This document shows, piece by piece, positions 7,937 through 15,693 of a DNA stretch of 28,206 nt. Position 1 is the stretch's first letter; the number at the start of each line of letters is the position of its first letter. A program made the translations under genes and the position numbers. The notes under the pieces were generated by a model. It saw only the letters and a program-made list of their open reading frames with translations, was not told the origin of the DNA and did not search any database. The stretch is from Planctomycetota bacterium (GTDB lineage Bacteria; Planctomycetota; Phycisphaerae; Sedimentisphaerales; Anaerohalosphaeraceae): NCBI GenBank assembly GCA_030637065.1, contig DAOVVQ010000012.1:1-28206 (forward strand). Direction: 5' to 3'.

Positions 7937-9454
7937 ATGAGAGTGACCGGAAGACGTGATTTTTTGAAGATGATAGCCTGCTCAGCGGCTGGGGTTGCGG
8001 GCGGACCGTTTTTGGCTAATGCGGCAAGGTCGCGGAAGCAGGGCAAGAGACCTAATATCCTGCTGTTGATAGCGGAGGATATGTGCGCCGACCTTAGCTG
8101 TTACGGCGTCCCAGCCGTTCATACACCTGTGCTGGACGGACTCGCTGGCGACGGCATTCGTTACAGCCACGCCTTCGTTACCGGCCCGGTGTGTTCGGCT
8201 TCGCGGTCGGCTATTATGACGGGTATGTACCAGACCTCGATCGGCGCCCACAACCACCGGACGAGGGGCGGCAAGAAGGACCTGCCGCATCCGGTCAAGC
8301 CGTATACCAAGTACCTCAAGGACGCCGGGTATTATACCGTCATTAAGGGCAAGACGGACTGCAATTTCAACTGGGATCAGAAGGAATCGGTCAGCAGCAC
8401 CAAGGACTGGTCCGGGCGGGCCGAGGGTCAGCCATTTTTCTGCCAGATGAGCTTTAGCGTAACGCACCGGACCTTCGTTCGCGACCCCGAACGGCCCATC
8501 AACCCAGCCGACGTCGATCTGCCGCCGGTCTATCCCGAGCATCCGCTCATCAGGCGCGACTGGACCGACTATCTCGAATCCGTACAGGTTATGGACCGGC
8601 GCGTCGGAGAGGTGCTAAAGCAACTCGACGACGAGGGTGTCGCTGACGATACCGTCATCATCTTCATCGGCGACCACGGACGCTGTATGCCGCGCGGAAA
8701 GCAGTTCTGCTACGACGGCGGCCTGCATGTCCCGCTTATCGTCCGGTGGCCCGGGACCGTGAAGGGCGGACAGGTCCGGGACGAACTGATCAGCGGGATC
8801 GACATTTCCGCAACCATCCTTGCATGCGCAGGCGTTAAGGTCCCCGACTACATGGAAGGCAGGCCCTTCCTGCCGCAGGACAAGACCAACCGCAAATATG
8901 TGTTCAGTGCCCGCGACCGCTGTGACGGGACGATCGACCGGATCCGCTCGGTGAGGTCGCACGATTACAAGTACCTGCGAAACTTCTACCCGGAAAGGCC
9001 TTACACGCAGCTTAATGCCTATAAGGAAAAGCAGTATCCGCCGTTGCAGGTTTTGAAGGTCCTCTACAAACAGGGCAAGCTGACGCCGGGCCAGGCACAT
9101 TTTATGAAGCCGACTCGGCCTAAAGAAGAGTTATACGACCTTCGGAAGGACCCTTACGAGCTTAAGAATCTGGCTGGGGAGCCTAAGAGCCGGAAGGTGT
9201 TGAAGGAGTTTCGTTCGCAATTAGATAACTGGATCAAGACCACCGGCGATAAGGGGCAGACGCCGGAAGATCCGCTATATGCAAACGATGAGTATCAGAA
9301 GATGGTGGAGATCCATAAGGCGGCGATGAAAAAGTTGGGCTTTGCTCCGGACTATACGCCAGAGGAGCATCTGGCGTGGTGGGAAAAAGAATTCGCCGCG
9401 AAGGCAGCTAAACAAAAGGGCTCATCCGGCCACGGCCACGGACATGCCCACTGA
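7937..9454 (+). CDS. Tat-exported S1 sulfatase, heparan-N-sulfatase-like, CSASR core and His-rich tail
   Basis: A 505-residue exported sulfatase, third in the operon, 2 nt after the previous stop. The signal is TGRRDFLKM plus a short hydrophobic stretch. The formylglycine site reads CSASR (cysteine at residue 86) followed by SAIMTGMYQ, with Ala in place of the usual Pro; this variant is known in the SGSH/S1_8-like branch. Other branch marks are LIAEDMCADL (Glu-Asp for Asp-Asp), GAHNHR, KGKTDCNFNW replacing GKWH, SVTHRTF and FIGDHGR. The last residues (GSSGHGHGHAH) are a His/Gly-rich tail not expected of the fold. Members of this branch remove N- or O-sulfate; here a fucan or mixed sulfated glycan is the likely target, by context. 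An 86-nt gap follows, with a possible weak hairpin (ACCCGGA 9462-9468 / TCCGGGT 9489-9495). Confidence 0.94.
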   Translation: MRVTGRRDFLKMIACSAAGVAGGPFLANAARSRKQGKRPNILLLIAEDMCADLSCYGVPAVHTPVLDGLAGDGIRYSHAFVTGPVCSASRSAIMTGMYQTSIGAHNHRTRGGKKDLPHPVKPYTKYLKDAGYYTVIKGKTDCNFNWDQKESVSSTKDWSGRAEGQPFFCQMSFSVTHRTFVRDPERPINPADVDLPPVYPEHPLIRRDWTDYLESVQVMDRRVGEVLKQLDDEGVADDTVIIFIGDHGRCMPRGKQFCYDGGLHVPLIVRWPGTVKGGQVRDELISGIDISATILACAGVKVPDYMEGRPFLPQDKTNRKYVFSARDRCDGTIDRIRSVRSHDYKYLRNFYPERPYTQLNAYKEKQYPPLQVLKVLYKQGKLTPGQAHFMKPTRPKEELYDLRKDPYELKNLAGEPKSRKVLKEFRSQLDNWIKTTGDKGQTPEDPLYANDEYQKMVEIHKAAMKKLGFAPDYTPEEHLAWWEKEFAAKAAKQKGSSGHGHGHAH

Positions 9455-9540
9455 TCCGCCGACCCGGATAAGACGAGACATCGCCGGGTCCGGGTAAGGC
9501 TGGGATGAACCGGTAACGACTATTTCGGTAGGGGCGAAAA

Positions 9541-11847
9541 ATGGGAATCAGGACTCTCAAGGCGCTGCGTATTGCCGTATGCATTGCAGCCGTCATTTGC
9601 GTGCTGACGCCGACGGTAAAGGCCGCTGGCAGCGGCGGGAAGTTTCCGGTTGCGTTTGCCGGCAGGGACAAAAACGGCGACGGCAGGCTCAGCGCCGACG
9701 AACTGCCGCCGACTATCATCGAGCGGTTCGACGCCGACGGGGATGGGGCCATCGACCCAGCCGAAGCGGGCCGGATCGCCGCTACGATCGCCGAGAAGAA
9801 TGCGAAACAGCCCGAGCCCGAGAAGACGACGTACGAATCGGCGATCTCCTTCGACCTGGACAGTGACGATGCGCTCCTGCATGAGGAGCTTATGGTCTTT
9901 GCCGGCGAATCGCAGCGGGCGGCGAGGGCGGCAGCGATGCAAACGCATCTGCTCGATATGTGCCAGAAGGCCCTTGAGCGGCGAAAAGAGACTTATGAAT
10001 CGCTGAAAACCGATATCCAGATATCCATCTATCAGCAGCGGCTTAAGCTGTTCTTTCGCCGGCAGATCGGCGAGTTTCCCGAGCGGACTCCGCTTAAGCC
10101 GAAGGTCTTAGGCGTAGAGCATCGCGACGGCTATCGTCTCGAAAAGGTGATCTATCAGAGCCGCCCGAATCATTACGTTACAGCCCACCTGTACCTGCCG
10201 GACGTCAAAGAGCCTTGTCCCGGCGTGCTCCTTGCCTGCGGTCATGGGCGAGCCGGTAAGGCTGAGTACCAGCATCTCGGCATCAGTCTGGCCAAGAACG
10301 GCATCGCCGCTTTGTGTTACGACCCAATCAGCCAGGGCGAACGCGGGCAACTGCCCTTTAACATCGGTCCTGATCGCAGCTCAAGTACCTACGGGCACAT
10401 GATGCTGACGGCTGGGAGTATACTGCTTGGCCGAAACGCCGCTCATTACCGGATATGGGACGGAATGCGGTCGCTGGATTACCTCATCAGCCGGCCTGAG
10501 ATCGATCCGAAGCTCATCGGCTGTTCGGGTAACTCCGGCGGCGGGACGATGACGGCGTATCTTATGGCGCTCGACGACCGGATCGCGGTTGCCGCGCCAA
10601 GCTGCTATCTGACCAGCTTCGAGAGGCTGCTGGCGACCATAGGGCCGCAGGACGCCGAGCAGAACATCTTCGGCCAAGTCGCCTTCGGGATGAACCACGC
10701 CGACTATATGATCATGCGGGCGCCGAAACCGACGTTGATGTGTACGGCGACTGACGACTTTTTCGACATTGACGGCGCTTGGGATACATTCCGCCAGGCG
10801 AAACGAATTTATACGCGCATGGGCTTTGCCGAGCGAGTCGACCTTATCGAAGCCGACGAAAAGCACGGTTTTACGGTCCTGCTGCGAACCGGTGTACTGC
10901 GATGGATGAGGCGATGGCTGGGCGGGGTCGATACGCCCGCTGTCGAGCCGCCGATCGTGCCGCTGGCCGAAGAGCAGATCCGGTGCCTGCCGGACGGCGA
11001 GGTGATGAATCTGCCCGGCGCAAGGAGCGTTTACGACTTCAATATCGATCTGGAAAAGCAATTCGCCCAGAAACGCCAAAAGTTCTGGCAGGATGTCAGC
11101 GACGATAAGGCCGTCGCCGAGGTCCGGCGGATAACCGGTATCCGTCCGCTCGATGAGCTGGGCAGTATTACCGCTGGCAGGGTCGCGACGCTTGACCGAA
11201 ACGGTTACACGATCGAAAAGCTGATCCTTACGCCCGGCGATCATCCCGTTGCCATGCCGGCTCTTTTGTTTAAACCGAATGAACCAGACGGCAGCGCGGT
11301 TCTGTATCTGCACGGACTCGGCAAGGATATCGAAGCGGGAGCGGGCGGTGAGATAGTCAGGCTTGTGATGGAAGGGAAGACCGTCCTGGCCGTCGATATG
11401 CCCGGGATCGGCGAACTTGTCCCCGCGGGGAAGGTGAAATGGGACGGCATGGTCGGTCCTGAATGGAAGGATTGCTTCCTGAGCTATCTGTTGGGCAGGC
11501 CGATGCTGACGCTTAGGGCGGAGGATATTCTCGCCTGCGCACGCCTTCTGGCCGGTAATAACAACTCCGGTGTCGGCCTGATCGCCGTCGGCAAGATCGG
11601 GCCGCCGGCCCTGCACGCCGCAGCCGTAGAACCTGACCTGTTCGCCTCGGTCAAGGTTAGCCGCTCGTTAGTGTCATGGTCGCGGGTCATCCACCAAAAG
11701 CTTAACCAGGGCCAGTTTTCAAATGCCGTCCAAGGCGCCCTTGAAGTATACGACCTGCCGGACCTTGCCGGCTTAGTTGGAACAGACAAGATAGAGATCA
11801 CCGACCCGGTCGACGCGATGGGGCAGCCGATAGTGAATTCGAATTGA
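9541..11847 (+). CDS. EF-hand protein with tandem alpha/beta-hydrolase domains (acetyl-esterase-like)
   Basis: A 768-residue secreted protein with an N-terminal signal (hydrophobic residues 9-24, mature from about 29). Two canonical EF-hand calcium loops follow (D43-E54 DKNGDGRLSADE; D64-E75 DADGDGAIDPAE) and a degenerate third one (D105-E116). The first alpha/beta-hydrolase domain (about 180-460) resembles acetylxylan-esterase/prolyl-oligopeptidase-like enzymes and has the nucleophile elbow SGNSGGG with S332, a likely acid at D405/D406 and H442 in EKHGF. A second such domain (about 560-740) keeps the LYLHGLGKD strand-turn, but its elbow reads AVGKIGPPAL, without serine, so it is probably inactive. 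Removal of acetyl groups from the polysaccharide is the likely role; the substrate is inferred from the sulfatase and GH95 neighbours. The start has only a weak purine-rich site (TAGGGGCG). Confidence 0.9.
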   Translation: MGIRTLKALRIAVCIAAVICVLTPTVKAAGSGGKFPVAFAGRDKNGDGRLSADELPPTIIERFDADGDGAIDPAEAGRIAATIAEKNAKQPEPEKTTYESAISFDLDSDDALLHEELMVFAGESQRAARAAAMQTHLLDMCQKALERRKETYESLKTDIQISIYQQRLKLFFRRQIGEFPERTPLKPKVLGVEHRDGYRLEKVIYQSRPNHYVTAHLYLPDVKEPCPGVLLACGHGRAGKAEYQHLGISLAKNGIAALCYDPISQGERGQLPFNIGPDRSSSTYGHMMLTAGSILLGRNAAHYRIWDGMRSLDYLISRPEIDPKLIGCSGNSGGGTMTAYLMALDDRIAVAAPSCYLTSFERLLATIGPQDAEQNIFGQVAFGMNHADYMIMRAPKPTLMCTATDDFFDIDGAWDTFRQAKRIYTRMGFAERVDLIEADEKHGFTVLLRTGVLRWMRRWLGGVDTPAVEPPIVPLAEEQIRCLPDGEVMNLPGARSVYDFNIDLEKQFAQKRQKFWQDVSDDKAVAEVRRITGIRPLDELGSITAGRVATLDRNGYTIEKLILTPGDHPVAMPALLFKPNEPDGSAVLYLHGLGKDIEAGAGGEIVRLVMEGKTVLAVDMPGIGELVPAGKVKWDGMVGPEWKDCFLSYLLGRPMLTLRAEDILACARLLAGNNNSGVGLIAVGKIGPPALHAAAVEPDLFASVKVSRSLVSWSRVIHQKLNQGQFSNAVQGALEVYDLPDLAGLVGTDKIEITDPVDAMGQPIVNSN

Positions 11848-11896
11848 CTGTCTTTCGAGAAGGAAACGACTTAAGTTGATAGCATAGGGATTTTTA

Positions 11897-11964
11897 TTTA
11901 GACAGGATTTACAGGATAAAACAGGATTTACAAAAAATCTTGTTAATCCTGTTATCCCGTCTAA
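11897..11964. repeat. Dispersed palindromic repeat, copy 2
   Basis: Left arm 11897-11929 and right arm 11936-11964 form an inverted repeat like copy 1 at 2716-2792. The 31-nt left arm (11897-11927) is identical to 2718-2748, again with ACAGGAT three times at 10-nt spacing, and some flanking bases (ATAGG(A/G)ATTT) are shared too. It fills most of the gap between the esterase stop and the GH95 start, ending 60 nt before the ATG. Confidence 0.85.
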
Positions 11965-12024
11965 GAAATTAAATGTACCGGATATTTTTTTTTGAGTACA
12001 GGATATTTTGAGAGGATCGTTAAA

Positions 12025-14463
12025 ATGACAAAGTGCCGGATCGTTGCTGTAATCGTTGCTGTATCTCTAACATTATCCGCCGGCGCCTTTGGGGCGGCGA
12101 AATCGAAGAACAGGAATCCCGACCATCGAAAAGAGCGGATCGCGGCTGCGGCATGTGAATTGACGGGCCGGGCTTCTGTGCCGGACGGCGATATGGCCTT
12201 ATGGTACCGCCAGCCCGCTGCCGAGTGGGTCGAGGCTCTGCCTATCGGCAACGGCAGGCTCGGCGCGATGGTCTATGGCGGCGTAAATCGTGAGTGGCTG
12301 CAACTCAACGAAGATACGCTCTGGACCGGCAGGGCCATCGATCGCAACCGCAAAGATGTCACCAAAGCCCTTGACCGGGCGAGAGAGATGATCTTCGAGG
12401 GCAAATACGTAGAGGCGCAGGCCTTCGTCCAGGAAAACATCATGGGCACGAGGGTTGAAAAGGGCCTGCACACCTACCAGACCTTGGGCGACCTTGAGCT
12501 TACCTTTCCCGAGCGGGACAAGGTCAGCGACTATCGCCGCCAGCTCGATCTCGATACGGCTGTGGCGAGCACAAGTTACCGCGCGGGCAATGCCGTTTTC
12601 ACCCGTGAGGTGTTTTCTTCGCCCGCCGACCAGGCGATCGTGATGCGGCTTACCTGCGACAAGACCGGGATGATAACCTTCGATGCGGCCCTTTCGCGAC
12701 CGGCTGACGCTACCGTTAAGGTCATCTCTGCCGATACGATAGTTATGCACGGGCAGGTCCGCGCCAGCGATAAGCTCCCCAGAGAAGGCGTCCCGAGCGC
12801 CGATGACGGCGTCGAATATTCCGTAATGCTCAGGATCATACCCGATGGCGGACGTCTCAGAACCATCGGCCAGACGCTGAAGCTCGAAAAGGCAAACTCA
12901 GCGACATTGGTGATCGTTGCCGCCACGAACTACCGCGGGCTTGAGCCGCGAAAGATATGCCGAAAGCAACTCGCCTCAGCCGCCAAAAAAAGTTATCGCA
13001 ATCTGCGAAGCGCTCATCTTGCCGAACACCGACGGCTCTTTAGTCGCGTAACGCTGGACTTGGGCGGGGTCGGGGCTGTGAACAACCCCACGGATGTCAG
13101 GCTCAACGCCGTCATTGATGGGGGTTTCGACCCGCAACTAATTGCTCAGTATTTTCAGTATGGCCGCTACTTGCTGATCTGTTCGTCGCGACCTGGCAAC
13201 ATGCCGGCGAACCTGCAGGGCCTCTGGGCCGACGGGCTGATACCGCCGTGGAACGCCGACTACCACATCAACATCAACATCCAGATGAACTACTGGCCCG
13301 CCGAGTTGTGTAATCTTTCCGAATGCCACGAGCCATTCTTCGACCTCATCGACGGTATACGAAAGCGGGGGCGGGTTACCGCTAAGGAAATGTTCGGCTG
13401 TCGCGGATTCGTCGCCGGACACACCACCGACGCATGGCTTTACGGGGGCATCATCGGAAAGGCCGGCTACGGCATGTGGCCGGTGGGCGGGGCATGGTCG
13501 ACGCGGCACCTGTGGGAGCGTTACCTCTTCCGCGGCGACCGTGAGTTCCTCAAAGAGCGGGCCTACCCCGCAATGAAGGAATCGGTTGAGTTTTTCCTCG
13601 ACTGGCTGGTCGAGAACCCGAAGACGGGCCTGCTGGTTTCGGGACCGTCGACCTCGCCGGAAAACAAGTTCAGCGTTCCCGGCGGCGGCTCAGCTAACCT
13701 GACTATGGGGCCGACCATGGACCAGCAGATCATTTACGATCTGTTTACCAACTGTATCGAGGCAGCCGAGATCCTCGGCGTCGATCGCACCTTCCGCAGG
13801 GAACTGCAAAAGACCCGCGACCGCCTTGCCCCGACGAGGATCGGTTCCGACGGTCGTCTGATGGAATGGCCGGAGGAATTCGGCGAGCCCTCGCCCGGCC
13901 ACCGGCATGTTTCGCATCTGTACGGCCTGCACCCGGCCAACCTGATAAGCATTACCGAGACGCCGAAGTTCGCCGCCGCCGCCCGCAAGACGCTCGACTA
14001 CCGGCTCGCCAACGGCGGAGGGCACACCGGCTGGAGCAGGGCATGGCTGATCAACTTTTTCGCCAGGCTCCAGGACGGCAACGCCTGCCAGGATAACATC
14101 CAGGCGTTGCTGGCGAATTCGACGCTGCCGAATATGTTCGATAATCATCCGCCCTTCCAGATCGACGGGAACTTCGGCGGCTGTGCAGCGATCGCGGAGA
14201 TGCTCGTGCAAAGCCACGCCGGGGAGATACACCTGCTGCCGGCACTGCCGGACGCGTGGCAAACCGGAGAAGTAACCGGCCTTCGGGCAAGAGGCGGTTT
14301 CGAGGTCGACGTATACTGGAAAAACGGAAAGCTGACCAAAGCCGTCATCGCCTCGGACAATGCCGCGACCTGCAAGCTCCACTACGCAAGCCGCACAACC
14401 GAACACAAACTAAAGGCCGGACAAACCCTGAGCGTAGACGGAAAGCTGAAACCGGCACATTGA
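12025..14463 (+). CDS. GH95 alpha-L-fucosidase, secreted
   Basis: An 812-residue glycoside hydrolase of family 95 that removes terminal alpha-L-fucose (inverting; some members release alpha-L-galactose). The start is the ATG at 12025 with GAGG at 12012-12015; an in-frame TTG at 11992 is less likely. A signal peptide covers about residues 1-24. Family marks: WYRQPAAEWVEALPIGNGRLGAMVYGG at the N-terminal sandwich domain (broken here as WYRQPAAEW and ALPIGNGRLGAMVYGG), LQLNEDTLWTG, NLQGLWAD, and an (alpha/alpha)6 barrel. By comparison with the bifidobacterial enzyme AfcA, E546 (in STSPENKF) is the general acid, D714 (in FQIDGNFGG) the base, and N416 and N418 (in YHININIQMNYWP) the assisting asparagines; all are present, so the enzyme should be active. 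It is the last gene of the operon and the strongest evidence that the substrate contains fucose. Confidence 0.97.
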   Translation: MTKCRIVAVIVAVSLTLSAGAFGAAKSKNRNPDHRKERIAAAACELTGRASVPDGDMALWYRQPAAEWVEALPIGNGRLGAMVYGGVNREWLQLNEDTLWTGRAIDRNRKDVTKALDRAREMIFEGKYVEAQAFVQENIMGTRVEKGLHTYQTLGDLELTFPERDKVSDYRRQLDLDTAVASTSYRAGNAVFTREVFSSPADQAIVMRLTCDKTGMITFDAALSRPADATVKVISADTIVMHGQVRASDKLPREGVPSADDGVEYSVMLRIIPDGGRLRTIGQTLKLEKANSATLVIVAATNYRGLEPRKICRKQLASAAKKSYRNLRSAHLAEHRRLFSRVTLDLGGVGAVNNPTDVRLNAVIDGGFDPQLIAQYFQYGRYLLICSSRPGNMPANLQGLWADGLIPPWNADYHININIQMNYWPAELCNLSECHEPFFDLIDGIRKRGRVTAKEMFGCRGFVAGHTTDAWLYGGIIGKAGYGMWPVGGAWSTRHLWERYLFRGDREFLKERAYPAMKESVEFFLDWLVENPKTGLLVSGPSTSPENKFSVPGGGSANLTMGPTMDQQIIYDLFTNCIEAAEILGVDRTFRRELQKTRDRLAPTRIGSDGRLMEWPEEFGEPSPGHRHVSHLYGLHPANLISITETPKFAAAARKTLDYRLANGGGHTGWSRAWLINFFARLQDGNACQDNIQALLANSTLPNMFDNHPPFQIDGNFGGCAAIAEMLVQSHAGEIHLLPALPDAWQTGEVTGLRARGGFEVDVYWKNGKLTKAVIASDNAATCKLHYASRTTEHKLKAGQTLSVDGKLKPAH

Positions 14464-14547
14464 TATTGCAGGCATATACAGATATCACTACTGAGAAAAG
14501 TCCGCTGGAAGTAATGCAGGGCAGGATCATGGCCCACGCGGTCTTTT

Positions 14548-15480
14548 TTATGCCCAGTTTGGCCAGTATTGTGCGAGGTCGACTCCGATAATCCGGTCCA
14601 GCCCGGAATTTTCTCTTCTATAGAACTCGCTGAGGAGTTTCCTGGTTTGAGGATCCATCGGTCTGTACGGCCTGTTGCAAAGATTGATATCCCGCAGTTT
14701 CTTGATTATGGCCCCGGGGAGATTGCCATGACGGCTCCGGCGATCTATAGCCCGACTAACCATCTCTTCACCGGTGGCCCTGGCGAAATGGTTCAGCAGC
14801 AAAGCTGCCCAATACAACCTTGGGGTCCTGGCAATATTTTTTGCCGTGGCATGAGGAATGCGGGCGATATCGATAGTCTTTTTTATATTAAGGAACTCAC
14901 ATATCCTGTCGATCTCGCACTGCATATTTTTTACAAACTGCTCGAAGATACAAAAATGCAGTTGTTCGCGCGGAAAACACGCAAGGTAACGCTCGATCTG
15001 TTCTTTGTAGAGGCCTCTGTATAATACCGAAATCGGTTCGAACTGGATTTGCTTTTCAAACGTATACAGGGCGCCGCCTTGCGCGACATTGTGCCAGTAG
15101 GCAGAGTAGGCCCGGTTCACCGGATCCCGCAACATAAAGATCATCCTGGCGTCCGGATTGATTTGGTGAATTCGTTTTGCGGATTCTTTTGACGCCATGT
15201 ATGTGGGGGAGCCTTCGCCGCATATCTGGCCGGCGCCGGCGTTTGCAAACAACTCTTTGTATTCGGCCTCTACAAACTCATCCTGCCGGTCCCATCTTCG
15301 GTCAAGCCATTGAGACTGGCGATGCAGAAAGTAATTGCGATGGACCCAGACGTCATCTCTGTCAACTACTACCGGTTCCTTCACGTTCGACATGCAGATG
15401 TCGGGATGCGTTTTCAATACGTCATACAGCGTCGTGGTGCCGGCTTTCATAGCTCCCGCTATAAAAAAGTCAGGTGTCAT
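14548..15480 (-). CDS. PAPS-dependent sulfotransferase
   Basis: A 310-residue cytoplasmic sulfotransferase that moves sulfate from PAPS to an acceptor, here probably a glycan precursor or a lipid. The 5'-phosphosulfate-binding loop AGAMKAGTTTLYDVL begins at residue 8 (K12 in the loop), and the 3'-phosphate motif MLRDPVNRAYSAYWH follows the central strand; DPVNRAYS is typical of heparan-sulfotransferase-like bacterial enzymes. Start: the ATG at 15480 has GGGGA about 5 nt upstream; the ATG at 15492 (4 residues longer) is possible, and the TTG at 15525 is unlikely. It is convergent with the GH95 gene (84-bp gap) and is the last gene of the minus-strand biosynthesis run, separated from the GT4 gene by 213 bp that contain a probable terminator, so it may have its own promoter. 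Confidence 0.93.
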   Translation of the reverse strand: MTPDFFIAGAMKAGTTTLYDVLKTHPDICMSNVKEPVVVDRDDVWVHRNYFLHRQSQWLDRRWDRQDEFVEAEYKELFANAGAGQICGEGSPTYMASKESAKRIHQINPDARMIFMLRDPVNRAYSAYWHNVAQGGALYTFEKQIQFEPISVLYRGLYKEQIERYLACFPREQLHFCIFEQFVKNMQCEIDRICEFLNIKKTIDIARIPHATAKNIARTPRLYWAALLLNHFARATGEEMVSRAIDRRSRHGNLPGAIIKKLRDINLCNRPYRPMDPQTRKLLSEFYRRENSGLDRIIGVDLAQYWPNWA

Positions 15481-15530
15481 TTTTGTCCCCATAACAAGGT
15501 GAGTCACTTTCGCATTAACAAACAATATCT

Positions 15531-15563
15531 AAAAAAAGGCCGGAAACATTCCCGACAACCGGC
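15531..15563 (-). terminator. Probable Rho-independent terminator
   Basis: On the minus strand, GCCGG (15563-15559) pairs with CCGGC (15543-15539), and after one C a run of seven T follows (15537-15531). It lies 131 bp past the stop of the GT4 gene and upstream of the sulfotransferase start. The stem is short (5 bp, 15-nt loop), hence the moderate score. A smaller CCCGG/CCGGG hairpin sits just after the GT4 stop near 15678-15692. Confidence 0.5.
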
Positions 15564-15693
15564 AAGCCAACTACATAAACGTATCATTTAACGGAGCCTG
15601 TGGCAACAATAAAACCACGCGGTCCTTAGCCGCCAAACGATATATGCCGTCAAGACCGCTACCTGTAAATCTTTCCCGCCCGGCACATCCGGG

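Noticed and set aside
9462..9495. ACCCGGA/TCCGGGT inverted repeat as a terminator after the fourth sulfatase
   Set aside because: The loop is 20 nt and there is no T tract, and the next gene is on the same strand; it is too weak to call a terminator.
10381..11616. Minus-strand open frame of 411 codons
   Set aside because: It lies wholly inside the esterase gene, whose frame has EF hands and hydrolase motifs; the reverse frame has no protein-like features.
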